Source: a virus | Direction: 5' to 3' (one strand) | DNA: 64,000 nt | Virus record (IMG/VR): IMGVR_UViG_3300036879_000022 | Coordinates: 1 to 64,000 of that record | Shown: in pieces, positions 14,493 through 23,183 of the stretch | How the letters are laid out: each line of letters starts with the position of its first letter | Numbering within the stretch: position 1 is the first letter of the stretch | The notes under the pieces: generated by a model | Told to the model about the DNA's origin: nothing | What the model saw: the letters and a program-made list of their open reading frames with translations, nothing else | The model's database searches: none | Made by a program: the position numbers and the translations under genes

Positions 14493-14666
14493 CTAGTCGT
14501 TCGGACAGGGTCGGCTCGTGATGTACGAACCATCGTGGTATGGCCCCAGAGCCTCCAGCCAGCCTCTCCCGTTGCAGTCCTTGCGCTGGGGGCGTCCACA
14601 CTCATGGCAGGTCGGACGGTCATCACGGGGCTGGATAATGGCGGACAGATCGGGTTTTTCGAGCAT
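14493..14666 (-). CDS. Small zinc-ribbon protein
   Basis: 57 residues, start ATG 14666 with ggag 9 bases before. TCHECGRPQRKDCNGRGW plus a late Cys in RPCPND gives a C-x2-C-x7-C...C knuckle. Such tiny ribbons are frequent in phages; function unknown. Confidence 0.65.
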   Translation of the reverse strand: MLEKPDLSAIIQPRDDRPTCHECGRPQRKDCNGRGWLEALGPYHDGSYITSRPCPND

Positions 14667-14706
14667 CGGTTATACTCCGTTTGCAGGTTGCGTATAACGA
14701 ACAAAT

Positions 14707-14766
14707 GGCCCGGCGCGCTGAGCGCAGCCGGGCCGCTTGCCTCTCGACGGCTCCTATATGGAGCCG
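14707..14766 (-). terminator. Two hairpins in a 210-base gap without a gene
   Basis: ggcccggc/gccgggcc with an inner gcgc/gcgc extension (14707-14734) and cggctcc-tatat-ggagccg (14748-14766). The gap 14667-14876 otherwise shows no convincing gene. Confidence 0.5.
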
Positions 14767-14876
14767 CCGCGTCTTCAGTGCCCTTGAACGGTTCGAGACA
14801 TTTAGCCGAAGCGAGGCCCGCAGGACACCTTTCTGATAGCCGAGCGACGAACCCGACCGCAAACGCCCTCGCCGGG

Positions 14877-15071
14877 CTAGCTGTTGTTCCTTTCGCCCTG
14901 CGCGGACCATACCGCGTCAAGGGCTCGATAGAGGCGTGCCGTCGCGGTCTTGGTGCGGCGGTGCGCGAGCTGAGCCTGAGCTTCGAGAAGCTCGATGCGC
15001 GCCGTCTCCAAACGCTGAGGTAAGTCAATGAAGGGAGACGGCGGGAGAAGTGCGAAGGTCCCGTGCATCAC
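14877..15071 (-). CDS. Uncharacterised 64-residue helical protein
   Basis: Four-base overlap with the upstream stop. Long helix RLETARIELLEAQAQLAHRR of coiled-coil character. No family recognised. Confidence 0.6.
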   Translation of the reverse strand: MMHGTFALLPPSPFIDLPQRLETARIELLEAQAQLAHRRTKTATARLYRALDAVWSAQGERNNS

Positions 15072-15745
15072 ACGCGCTCGGTGGAGTGCGCTTCCATGTG
15101 AAGCTTGGCATGCCGAGCGCCGTAGAGCGCAGCTTCCGGCGACGCATAGCCGATCGGACCGTGGGGGTTGTGCACGGTGCGCCAGATCGTGCCGTTGTCG
15201 CTGACCTGACGGAACTCGCCGTAATAGGTCTTGTGACCGTCATAGGGCTTCGCCGGGATCGCGCGCAGGCCGTCGTACTCCTTGCCGATGAAGGTCAAGG
15301 CGCCAGCCGGCGTCGGACCACCGAGGAAGGCTTCCTTGGCCTGCCCGTAGCCGAGTTCGGGGCGGCCGTGAGCAGCCGCGTCGTCATTGAGCTTCTGCCA
15401 GAACTTCGGGAACGGCGGCTCCGCGTCGATCGCAGAGTGGATGCCTTCCATGCCCGAGTGACGCGGGGCCGGGCGGGGGTTGAGGACGCTTTCGAGGGCC
15501 GCGTCGATGAAGAGGTCGGCGAGAATGCCGGCGACGATGGCTTCGCCCTTGCTCGCGTTCTGTACGCGAGCGTGGGAGGAAGAACCATCCCAGCCGCGCT
15601 CCGCCTGCTCGCGCTTGTCGGCCATGTTGCTCTCGAAGGGGCGGTTCACGTCCGGGCTTTCCGTGTGCCGGCCGACGCCGAACATTTCGCTCGAACGATG
15701 ATGGGGGGTCTCGTTGGCTTCGATGATTTCAGAAATTCCACGCAT
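15068..15745 (-). CDS. Uncharacterised 225-residue protein of the AAA-module regulon
   Basis: No known motif. Polar N-terminus, a helical hydrophobic stretch (GEAIVAGILADLFIDAALES) and a C-terminal half rich in aromatics and Gly (YYGEFRQVSDNGTIWRTVHN). The promoter upstream is of the same type as those of the AAA+ genes. Confidence 0.65.
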   Translation of the reverse strand: MRGISEIIEANETPHHRSSEMFGVGRHTESPDVNRPFESNMADKREQAERGWDGSSSHARVQNASKGEAIVAGILADLFIDAALESVLNPRPAPRHSGMEGIHSAIDAEPPFPKFWQKLNDDAAAHGRPELGYGQAKEAFLGGPTPAGALTFIGKEYDGLRAIPAKPYDGHKTYYGEFRQVSDNGTIWRTVHNPHGPIGYASPEAALYGARHAKLHMEAHSTERV

Positions 15746-15792
15746 GGGGGTCTCCGTTGTTGCGCGTTGTTGTCTGCGGTGTTCGCAATCGG

Positions 15793-15844
15793 AAGCTAGG
15801 CGCGATCCATAAACGGGTCAAGAGCGAAGTTGGTGGATGGTTAA
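15793..15844 (-). promoter_or_regulatory. Promoter of the AAA-module type, for 15068-15745
   Basis: TTAACCATCC box (15844-15835), TTGACC (15821-15816), 17-base spacer, TAGCTT (15798-15793). The box-to--35 distance is again exactly 23 bases. Confidence 0.65.
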
Positions 15845-15848
15845 TGGA

Positions 15849-16094
15849 TCATATCTCGACGGTCTCGGTATCCCACGAGGAAGTTCGATAATCGTCGTTC
15901 TCCATGAGATCGGCAGTGCCGACCGCGACCGCTACCAAATTATCGTGCGACACATAGAGCGCGGCTCGGGCTGCACGAAGGACCAACGTCGTCGGCACAT
16001 TGTTTGCGTCAAGCATCTGAATGACCGGCCGCCATTCGCCAGCGTAGAACATCCGGTACTTCGTTTTCGGCGGGGGGTTGCGCCAATCACTCAT
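15849..16094 (-). CDS. Uncharacterised 81-residue protein
   Basis: Beta-rich, starts MSDWRNPPPKTKYRMFY; overlaps the upstream stop by four bases. No family recognised. Confidence 0.65.
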   Translation of the reverse strand: MSDWRNPPPKTKYRMFYAGEWRPVIQMLDANNVPTTLVLRAARAALYVSHDNLVAVAVGTADLMENDDYRTSSWDTETVEI

Positions 16095-16348
16095 TTGAGC
16101 ACCGCCCGGCCGCCGACGTATTTGTAGTCGCTCTCCGGGCGGCCCGACTGTTTCGCCGCGCGGTCGATCGCGCGCCCGGCTGGCCCCATGGCTTCGCGCT
16201 CCTGTCCGGCCTTGGTCAGGCGCTCGCTGTTCTTGTAGACGTGGCCACGCTCCCGGAGGATGCGAAGTGCTTCCTCGCGCGCGTCCGGGTAGTTGGCAGT
16301 ACCGATCTGCCGTGTGAGCCGTGTGATCAGTGGAAGATATTTCGCCAT
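16091..16348 (-). CDS. Uncharacterised 85-residue basic protein
   Basis: Helical and basic (EEALRILRERGHVYKNSERLTKA in two parts). Three bases from the upstream gene. No family recognised. Confidence 0.65.
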   Translation of the reverse strand: MAKYLPLITRLTRQIGTANYPDAREEALRILRERGHVYKNSERLTKAGQEREAMGPAGRAIDRAAKQSGRPESDYKYVGGRAVLK

Positions 16349-16351
16349 GAC

Positions 16352-16606
16352 CTACCTCAAATCGATCTCAAGCCATTCCCTGTACGGCGGAGCGCCCGCC
16401 ACACCGTCTGTTGCTTCGCCGCGCTCGCGGATGATGCAGTCACTCCGATCGTAGAAAGTCAGCAATGCTTCGCGCGGCTGAGCCGCTAATTTGATGAGCA
16501 TCTCGACTACCGTCGTTTGCAGGAGCCGCTGTTGCTCGACTGTAACGATGAGTTTCATGCTCGGTCGATACTCGTTGAGAATGCTTTGGAGCTGCCCGAC
16601 ACGCAT
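16352..16606 (-). CDS. Uncharacterised 84-residue protein
   Basis: ATG 16606 is preceded by aaggaa at good spacing, so I keep it although it places 167 bases inside the upstream gene. Contains LIVTVEQQRLLQTTVVEML helix. No family recognised. Confidence 0.6.
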   Translation of the reverse strand: MRVGQLQSILNEYRPSMKLIVTVEQQRLLQTTVVEMLIKLAAQPREALLTFYDRSDCIIRERGEATDGVAGAPPYREWLEIDLR

Positions 16607-17063
16607 CGGCGTATTCCTTCAGTTGGGTTTGCAGGCTGACGTTGATCTGGCCTGTCTTGATGAACTCGTCACAGAACTGGGCTCGGAGTTCCCGGATATG
16701 ATCCGGGGACGTATCTTCTGCGGCGTTCGGGGCTCGTTTACGCGTCTTGCGGTCACGTCGAGCGGCAGCGTTCCACGCCTCCCGCTCCCAAATAAACTTT
16801 CCGATCTCTACTCGCGTGATCTCGCCAAGCTGATAGTGCTTGGTCGTGACCATACGTTTGAGTTCGGCGACCCGAGCCTGTTTAGCTGCGTATCTCTTGT
16901 GACGTTGCATCGTCGCCTTTCGGCTCGGGTGCCGTGTCTGGACCGGAGTATTGACAGCGCGCTCAAAGCTCCAGCCGTTCAACAGCCGCATGTACGCGCA
17001 ACTGTAGCTGACGCCCGGGGCGAGTGGCGTACTCTTCGACAGTGCGGGAAACTTCCTAGACAT
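16440..17063 (-). CDS. Uncharacterised 207-residue basic protein
   Basis: Residues 40-120 are strongly basic and helical (RHKRYAAKQARVAELKRM), and the last 55 residues overlap another gene in a different frame and look less natural. It begins eight bases inside the helicase end. A role with the helicase is possible but unproven. Confidence 0.6.
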   Translation of the reverse strand: MSRKFPALSKSTPLAPGVSYSCAYMRLLNGWSFERAVNTPVQTRHPSRKATMQRHKRYAAKQARVAELKRMVTTKHYQLGEITRVEIGKFIWEREAWNAAARRDRKTRKRAPNAAEDTSPDHIRELRAQFCDEFIKTGQINVSLQTQLKEYADACRAAPKHSQRVSTEHETHRYSRATAAPANDGSRDAHQISGSAARSIADFLRSE

Positions 17064-18600
17064 CGGTCCTCATCAACAAATCGCGCAACCCGCGCCCGGA
17101 AACAGTATCGGCTAGTGTGATCTTCCCGTCTACAATATCATAGTTGCGATCGTCAACGGTGCCCGGCGTCCGCATCCGCACGATGGATACAGAGTGGCCG
17201 GCGATGAGCGTTCCGCGCTCCTTGGCCTGTTCGTAGTGGATGGCGTTCGGCGTACTGGAGAAGAAGATAATAGCATCTGCCGCGCTAAAGTCTCGGCCCT
17301 CTCCGCCAGCCGCCGGCTGACCCACGAGGGGGTTATAGGCTGGGTCGTTCTGGAAAGCAAGACGGACACCCTCACGCTTGTCAGTCGGGATACCACCGTG
17401 AAATTCGAGGGGGTTGAACCCGGCCTTCTTGAGCTTGGCGACGACGCGTCGAATGTCTTCGCGGTACCGGCACCAAATAATGGACTTCCCGGGGAGGGTA
17501 CCATAGACCTCTTCAAGCAGGGCGGCGTAGATCGGCGCGTCCGGGTCGATCTCGATAATGGCGTCTTCATTTTTGATGTACCCATTCACGATTTGCTGGA
17601 GCTTCATCATCCGCGCGCCAGCGTCAACGGCCGTGATCTGTTCGCCGTTCTCAATCTCGACAAGATGGCGCGAGACCATCTCCAGATAGGCACGGCGCTG
17701 CTTATCGCTCATGACCACGATCCGCTCGGCCGAGATCAGCGCGGGCATGTCCCCGATGTCCTCGCGGAGCACGACCGAGGCGTAGTTCGCCATCATGTCC
17801 CGGAGTTCGTCAAGGTCCCTGTAGCCCGTGATCTTCTTGTATGCCCGGCGCTTGCGGTTGCCTCGCTTATCACTGTCTTCGATGACCGCGAACCGTTGCA
17901 CGAACTTCTCATAGCAGTCGCCCTGAAAGTCGGGACCGAGCGCGTCGTCGTCCATGATCTTCGCCATGGAGTACCAGCGCAGCGGCGAGTTCAAGATCGC
18001 GGTGCCGGTTTCGAGCGTGATGAATTTGGCGACCTTCCCGAGATTGCGCGCCAGCCGCGTCCGCTTTGCGCCGGCATGCCCAAAGTGATGAGCCTCGGAG
18101 ATCACGAGCATGAACCGACCGTGGCACGCCGTCTTGAACCGCTTCACCGCCGCGATCACGTCTCGGGTGGCTTCATCGTTGCTGCCGAAAGCCTCCATAT
18201 TGATGGCGAACCATCTGAGACCGCCGGTATGGGCGCAGAGCGTATTGAAGTCGGCGATCTTCCCCCAGTCAGCGCGCTTCGGCGCCTCCCACGCGAAAGC
18301 CAATGGCTGGCCGTTCTCGGGCCACGACCATTTCGGAATTTCGTTGACGCAATAGTTGATGTGGATGCCATTCGGCGCGAGCACGATGACGCCTTCGATG
18401 GCACCCTCGCCGAACTGATATTCAGCCTTGTCAATGACGGCCTTGGACTTGCCCGTGCGCATGGACCATAGCAGCGCGCGGCAACGGTCGTCCTTGTGCT
18501 CATCGAACTCCTTGGCTTGGTGCGCCCACGCCACGGTCGGTGCCGGCTCGGGCTCCGGGCCTAGAAGGTCGAACAGCTCATCTGCGGAAGGGATTGTCAC
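17056..18600 (-). CDS. SNF2-like superfamily 2 helicase with altered motif II
   Basis: 514 residues. Motif I SMRTGKSKA (46-54), motif III-like ETGTAILNSPLRW (197-209), and C-terminal motifs IV-VI region with SIIWCRYREDI, EFHGGI, GGEGRDFSAADAIIFF and HYEQAKERG. This fits the phage SNF2/DEAD helicases that accompany the PolA-type replication module. Oddities: motif II reads VISEAHHFG, where D-E-x-H is expected (Ser for Asp), and the RxHRxGQ of motif VI is degenerate. It may translocate poorly or act as a structural factor. Confidence 0.8.
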   Translation of the reverse strand: MTIPSADELFDLLGPEPEPAPTVAWAHQAKEFDEHKDDRCRALLWSMRTGKSKAVIDKAEYQFGEGAIEGVIVLAPNGIHINYCVNEIPKWSWPENGQPLAFAWEAPKRADWGKIADFNTLCAHTGGLRWFAINMEAFGSNDEATRDVIAAVKRFKTACHGRFMLVISEAHHFGHAGAKRTRLARNLGKVAKFITLETGTAILNSPLRWYSMAKIMDDDALGPDFQGDCYEKFVQRFAVIEDSDKRGNRKRRAYKKITGYRDLDELRDMMANYASVVLREDIGDMPALISAERIVVMSDKQRRAYLEMVSRHLVEIENGEQITAVDAGARMMKLQQIVNGYIKNEDAIIEIDPDAPIYAALLEEVYGTLPGKSIIWCRYREDIRRVVAKLKKAGFNPLEFHGGIPTDKREGVRLAFQNDPAYNPLVGQPAAGGEGRDFSAADAIIFFSSTPNAIHYEQAKERGTLIAGHSVSIVRMRTPGTVDDRNYDIVDGKITLADTVSGRGLRDLLMRTDV

Positions 18601-18802
18601 GGTCAGCCTTCGCCGTTTTCGAACAGTCGGAGCAGAGATGATCGCCCCCGTTCATCCTCCATCCTTCGTCAGCGTGCAGCTCATGCCAACACGCGAGGAA
18701 GTTCTGCACGTCGGCTCCTTCGGCCTTCGAGAACTCGAACGTGTCGAAGCACGCATCGCACTGGAAAACCAACAGCCCTTTACTCGGTCTTTCGAAGCTC
18801 AT
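18578..18802 (-). CDS. Small zinc-binding protein
   Basis: 74 residues with two pairs: CDACFD near residue 15 and CSDCSK near 57, plus a Cys-x-His in ACWHELH. Overlaps the helicase start by 23 bases. Zinc-ribbon fold likely; function unknown. Confidence 0.65.
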   Translation of the reverse strand: MSFERPSKGLLVFQCDACFDTFEFSKAEGADVQNFLACWHELHADEGWRMNGGDHLCSDCSKTAKADRDNPFRR

Positions 18803-18806
18803 TTTC

Positions 18807-18983
18807 TTATTTCCCCGCTTTAATTCTGGCGCAGATGCGAAGTGCTGCGCATGCTGCCTCGACGATCTCGCCAGTTGCTAGTTGAATGCGCTTGCCATCG
18901 CGCACTTCGTATTTCGGCTTTTCGAGGATGCTCGCGTAAGGGAGCATCGTCTCTGGGGCCGGAAGCTCTTCTAGGAGGTCCAC
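18807..18983 (-). CDS. Uncharacterised 58-residue protein
   Basis: Start set at GTG 18983, just after the upstream stop and preceded by gagagg, rather than a start at 19025 inside the neighbouring gene. Ends VEAACAALRICARIKAGK. No family recognised. Confidence 0.55.
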   Translation of the reverse strand: MDLLEELPAPETMLPYASILEKPKYEVRDGKRIQLATGEIVEAACAALRICARIKAGK

Positions 18984-18985
18984 GC

Positions 18986-19153
18986 TCAGGCCTCTCGCTT
19001 GATCAGCGCCTCCGCCGGCTTCCACCGGCCCGGGTTCTTGTAGAGCACGAACCGGATCGGTCCAACCGAGAAGATGTCTTTCTTCTCACGTCGCCAAACG
19101 CCGAAGCGCCACGAGGACGGGAATATAACGATCCCGAAGGCGATGGTCTTCAT
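18986..19153 (-). CDS. Uncharacterised 55-residue protein
   Basis: Begins MKTIAFGIVIFPSSWRFG, with a gagag site, and overlaps the HD-domain gene's stop by four bases. N-terminal hydrophobic strand, C-terminal basic tail. No family recognised. Confidence 0.55.
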   Translation of the reverse strand: MKTIAFGIVIFPSSWRFGVWRREKKDIFSVGPIRFVLYKNPGRWKPAEALIKREA

Positions 19154-20052
19154 GCTGCTCTCTCCATGATCTCGAAGTTGCCGTGAACCCACTTCCACTG
19201 GGGACGCGGGAAAGTGCCGCCGGTCGTATCGCGAACCACGATGCCTTCATCGTCGTGAAGACGAACCCGGCCGACATGACCTTTAACATCCACTTCGAGC
19301 ACGTCAAGCGATTTCCGAGTATCGCTGTTCGTTTGATGGAAGACATTCACCGGGAGGCCCCACGAATAGTTGATGTACTGATAGGAGCCATAGACCTCCT
19401 TCGAGTACGCCGCGTACATCATCAAGAATTGCTTCTCGGCGTCAGCCGGCGACCACGGCTCGATCTTGATGCCGATCAGCTCCAGATGGTGGCCCCAGTC
19501 GAGCCCGCTCCGCGACATCAGCGCGGCGCGTTCGTCCACGATGATCCGGCTGTCGAGTTCGTCTTGGATCGCGAGCATGGGCAAATCTTTCCATCCCATC
19601 CACTCGCGGATCACGTCGTTGATCGCGTGGTCCCAGACACGGTACTGCGGCATGTACTGCTTGACCGGACGCGGGATGTCCACGAGATAGGCTTCGGGAG
19701 CATCATGCATCAAAATTTGAAGGCAGTCGAGCGCCGAGCCGCCGTGGTTCGCCAGCCACGCCGCCAGCAAACAACAGTGCTGGGCCACGCTGTAGAAGAA
19801 CTGCACGTGGCCGGAGTAGCGGCACTGGTTGGCTAGGGCATGTGCGATGTCGATCACCGACAGCGCATCCATCGTCGGCTGGAGCGGCCAGAACGCGCGC
19901 CCAGTGTAGGTCTCGATAAATGTCGCGGCCCGATAGGCCGTGTCGGTCTTCAGGATCGCCGCGTCATCTGCCTGTGTGATGTGGCGCGGATCGAAATTCT
20001 TGTATGACACGTCCACGGGGGACATGCCTTCGCCGATCGCTTTGGGGGACAT
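19150..20052 (-). CDS. HD-domain nucleotide phosphohydrolase (YfbR/DatZ-like)
   Basis: 300 residues. FWPLQPTMDALSVIDIAHAL (54-73) and the HD ligands H92 (SVAQHC), H116-D117 (LMHDAPEAYLVD) and a later Asp in DERAALMS match the YfbR-type 5'-nucleotidase fold, used by phages to remove dNTPs or dNMPs. DatZ of aminoadenine phages is a relative. The last ~85 residues, beta-rich with VDVKGHVGRVRLHDDEG, are an extra domain not seen in short family members. Start ATG 20052 has taggagat. Confidence 0.8.
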   Translation of the reverse strand: MSPKAIGEGMSPVDVSYKNFDPRHITQADDAAILKTDTAYRAATFIETYTGRAFWPLQPTMDALSVIDIAHALANQCRYSGHVQFFYSVAQHCCLLAAWLANHGGSALDCLQILMHDAPEAYLVDIPRPVKQYMPQYRVWDHAINDVIREWMGWKDLPMLAIQDELDSRIIVDERAALMSRSGLDWGHHLELIGIKIEPWSPADAEKQFLMMYAAYSKEVYGSYQYINYSWGLPVNVFHQTNSDTRKSLDVLEVDVKGHVGRVRLHDDEGIVVRDTTGGTFPRPQWKWVHGNFEIMERAA

Positions 20053-20061
20053 GGGTATCTC

Positions 20062-20307
20062 CTATAGTCCTTCGAGTTTGTCGTATGCCCTCATGATGCG
20101 CTGCGCGAGATCGTAGGCCCCTCCGCTGTCCGTCGTGAAGCTGCTCAGGACACCGTCTTCGTTGTGGAATTGCAGACGGAATGCGTTGTCGTCAATGTTG
20201 GTTTCGATGGTATACTCGGTCGCCTCGCTGTCTTCGAGCAGCTCCATCATCAACTCTTCGGTCAGTTCGATTTCGGGTTCGTTGTCTTCGATCAGTTCCG
20301 CAACCAT
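20062..20307 (-). CDS. Acidic 81-residue protein
   Basis: Very acidic N-terminal half (EDNEPEIELTEELMMELLED), then a strand-rich half ending with AQRIMRAYDKLEGL. Lies between polymerase and HD genes, nine bases from the polymerase. A DNA-mimic role would be speculation. Confidence 0.65.
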   Translation of the reverse strand: MVAELIEDNEPEIELTEELMMELLEDSEATEYTIETNIDDNAFRLQFHNEDGVLSSFTTDSGGAYDLAQRIMRAYDKLEGL

Positions 20308-20316
20308 AGCATCCCC

Positions 20317-22902
20317 CTACTTCCTTAAACGTGGTCCGACCCAGCCCTCCGCCGTGATTGGCATGCCCGGCGCCCAGATCGGTACGATAGACATGATTGC
20401 CTCAAATTCCTGCACATTACAAGTGTCAATTACTGCCTCCGCGATGACCTCGTCATGGATCGACAAAAGCAAGTCAAACTCGGGCATTTCGTCGATCCGG
20501 AGCATCGCTTCCGCGAGCAGATCACGCGACGATGCCTGATCATAATTCTCGACAAGCGAACCGCCGTGCGTTCCGCATCGCTTCCACTGTTTAGTGTAGG
20601 TATCACGCCCCATGAATGACAGATGCGGCGAGACGAAGCTCTCCGGCGGATCGGGGAGTAGCTTCTTGTGCTGCTTCTCCGCGAGCTTCTCCGCGTGCCA
20701 GCGCACTTGATGCTGCGGCACTTTCTTCTTGGCGGGGAAGTTGATCGCGCAGGGGCGTCCGCGCTCATTGAGCGCAGCGAAGCGATACGTGACGCGCTGG
20801 CGAACTTGCGGATAGAGATAGGCGAGCAGTCGGCCGCTGGGCAGCCTGCAATGCAGGAAGTTGCCATCGTCGGACATGAAGTAGCTGACAGCTCCGATGC
20901 CTGTGATTGGGTCGCCGCCGCAGAAGTGCTCGCCGCCTTCAACCACCGCTGCGATAGCCGCCCTCTCGCTGTCGCGCCAGAGCATCGGGACTTCGGGGTA
21001 TTTGTCTTTGCGATAGACCTTGACGACCATCTGACAGAACTCGTCTTCAAGCCAAATGCCTTCGTCGGCCCAGACCGTCGCTTGGAACTTCTCCCATCCC
21101 ATCGCGTAGCCGAGGCCGAGCACCGCCTTCTTACCGAGGTTGCGCTCAGTCTTGTCGGCCTTCGTGATCAGGCGCTTGTAGATGCCGCTCGCCATGTCGC
21201 AGTAAATATCTTTGCCCGGCGTGAACATCGCGAGCATGTCAGCGCAGCCCGAGAGCCACGCGAGCTTGCGCGCCTCGATCGCATTGAAGTCGGCCGCGTA
21301 CAGCTCTTTGCCCGGGGATGCGATCAGCGCGCCACGGCAGGCCTTGGCGAGCATCACCATCGGCTCGCCCCACATCATCGTGATCAGGTCGTGATCGAGA
21401 TGCATGATATCGTTCCATGCATCGCCCATCTCGTCGAACCCGTCAGATGTCAGCTTCTTGTATCCGCCGCCGTAGCCGCGAACGAAGTTGTGCGGCTGCA
21501 CACCTTTGCCGGACCATCGGCCCGTGCGGTCAGCTCCGTTGTAGAGCATGATGTCGTGCAGGCGATCGTCGGGGCAGACGCTCTGGAGCATGCGCTTGTA
21601 TTTGGCGACCGATGAGCGGTTGACCTCCATGCAGATGCGGAGCGCCCGTTCGACGTACTCGCCCTCCGGACCGAACGCATCCCACTTCTCTCGACTGGGC
21701 TCCAGAGCAGCCTCGCGTGCCTCGTCGCCGGCTTTCGTCGGGACGCCGTCGAGCGCGAAGCTGAGCGTGTCGGCCTTGGTATCCTTCAGTGGCTCGCCGC
21801 CCAGCTCAGTTAGCTTGTCATTCGCCCAGCGCAGGAGCGCGGTGCGTTGCGAGCCCTTGAGCACGCGGTTGCCCGTCAGGGCGGCCAGCTCGCCATTGAG
21901 CCTCTTGGCCTCTTCGGCGGCATAGTCAAACGCGGTTTGCGCGGCCGGGATATCGAGCGCGACGCCCCGCAGGTTCATGCGGAAGTCCATGAGCCAATAC
22001 TCACGCTCACGATCGGTCATCTCGGGGCAGAACTCCGAGAGACCGCGCTCGGCGCGCACGTCGCCTTTGCAGTATTCCCAGTTGCGGCGATGCTCAATTT
22101 CTTCTTCGCAGAACCGGATTTCATTCGGGTTGATCGGGGCGGGCGCGCGGAGTTCGTTGTCCGGCGGCTCCACGTCGGTATAGACCCACTCTTCTCGCCT
22201 GACCTGACGGAGATAGCCCTTCTTGACCAACCGATCATTGAGGGAGTTACGCGCGCTCGCCCACGGCTCTTTCGTTGCCGGGTAGAACGGGACGAGGTCT
22301 TCGAGAATGTCGCGAGCCTCTACATTGGTCAGAACTTTGTCAGGCTCCCAGTTCGCGAGCACTTCCCGTTCGAAGGCGCCCTTCAGGGTCTCGCCCTCGG
22401 CCTTCTTGCGTCGTCGAGCCATTGGCTTCGATAGCTTGTTGATGAGCCGCTTGCCGTCCGCCACCTTGTGATAGGGGAGACCGAGCGCGGTGATTGCGTC
22501 CTCCAGCCCCCGGGGCAAGGATAGGCACGACGCTTTCGCTGCCGAGCAGAACATCTGTTCGAGCTGGAGCTTGACATCAAACATGGGAAACTCGCGCGTG
22601 AGCGCTTCATTCCAGATGTTGAACTCGAAGCCGGCGTTGTGCGCTTCGACCGGCTCGCCGTCGCGGATGCGCTCGATTAGTTCATCGGGGCGAGGGTCCG
22701 CCTCGCACCACGTGGTATTGGTGACCGGGTCATAGTGGCCCCGGTGCCAGAGATGCACAGGACCATCGATCGGCTCTTCTGGGAATTGCCAGCACAGGCA
22801 CAAGGCTTGCGTGCTCGTGTCGAGCGCGTAGCGCCGCTGACCCCACTTTAGGAGGTCGGCGACGCTTCGCGTTTCGAAGTCGATCGTGATCGGCCTGATC
22901 AT
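20317..22902 (-). CDS. Family A DNA polymerase with 3'-5' exonuclease domain
   Basis: 861 residues. Exonuclease: D8 and E10 in TIDFETRS, HNAGFEFNIW (88-97) and WEYCKGD with the Tyr-x3-Asp of Exo III. Polymerase: GADRTGRWSGKGVQPHN, motif A YAADFNAIEARKLAW, motif B KTERNLGKKAVLGLGYAMG and motif C LLSIHDEVIAEA. This is the phage PolA type that travels with Enc34-SSB, DUF2800 and VRR-NUC genes. It is the likely replicative polymerase. Its stop is nine bases before the next gene; start overlaps the upstream gene by four. Confidence 0.95.
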   Translation of the reverse strand: MIRPITIDFETRSVADLLKWGQRRYALDTSTQALCLCWQFPEEPIDGPVHLWHRGHYDPVTNTTWCEADPRPDELIERIRDGEPVEAHNAGFEFNIWNEALTREFPMFDVKLQLEQMFCSAAKASCLSLPRGLEDAITALGLPYHKVADGKRLINKLSKPMARRRKKAEGETLKGAFEREVLANWEPDKVLTNVEARDILEDLVPFYPATKEPWASARNSLNDRLVKKGYLRQVRREEWVYTDVEPPDNELRAPAPINPNEIRFCEEEIEHRRNWEYCKGDVRAERGLSEFCPEMTDREREYWLMDFRMNLRGVALDIPAAQTAFDYAAEEAKRLNGELAALTGNRVLKGSQRTALLRWANDKLTELGGEPLKDTKADTLSFALDGVPTKAGDEAREAALEPSREKWDAFGPEGEYVERALRICMEVNRSSVAKYKRMLQSVCPDDRLHDIMLYNGADRTGRWSGKGVQPHNFVRGYGGGYKKLTSDGFDEMGDAWNDIMHLDHDLITMMWGEPMVMLAKACRGALIASPGKELYAADFNAIEARKLAWLSGCADMLAMFTPGKDIYCDMASGIYKRLITKADKTERNLGKKAVLGLGYAMGWEKFQATVWADEGIWLEDEFCQMVVKVYRKDKYPEVPMLWRDSERAAIAAVVEGGEHFCGGDPITGIGAVSYFMSDDGNFLHCRLPSGRLLAYLYPQVRQRVTYRFAALNERGRPCAINFPAKKKVPQHQVRWHAEKLAEKQHKKLLPDPPESFVSPHLSFMGRDTYTKQWKRCGTHGGSLVENYDQASSRDLLAEAMLRIDEMPEFDLLLSIHDEVIAEAVIDTCNVQEFEAIMSIVPIWAPGMPITAEGWVGPRLRK

Positions 22903-23183
22903 GCGAGATTGGATGCTTCCGCGACGGTGCGCGTGAGCGTCGTCTCCAGATCGCCAGCACGGCTATGCCGCTGAGACTGGACAACACGAAGAGAGGGCTG
23001 GAGAAATTCTCTGAGACAGCCCTTCAATACCTCCCGTGCGTCGAGCACGTTCTGATAATTGGCTTGTCGCTGAGCCATGAACCTCGGCTCGGGGGAGGCT
23101 GAGATCACGGATGCGAGTACGAGGGCCTCGATCGCTTCCGTGACGAGTTCAATCTTGGTTTCGGTGACAGGATTTGAGGACAT
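22899..23183 (-). CDS. Uncharacterised 94-residue helical protein
   Basis: Overlaps the polymerase start (ATGA). Long helices (LVTEAIEALVLASVISA, LDAREVLKGCLREFLQP). No family recognised; position suggests expression with the polymerase. Confidence 0.65.
   Translation of the reverse strand: MSSNPVTETKIELVTEAIEALVLASVISASPEPRFMAQRQANYQNVLDAREVLKGCLREFLQPSLRVVQSQRHSRAGDLETTLTRTVAEASNLA

Noticed and set aside
14429-15028. 199-codon leftward frame
   Set aside because: Arg/Ser/Pro-rich, overlaps the better supported zinc-ribbon gene (14493-14666) and the 14877-15071 gene.
17194-18471. 425-codon open frame on the + strand
   Set aside because: Antisense shadow of the SNF2-like helicase; high GC leaves long open antisense frames.
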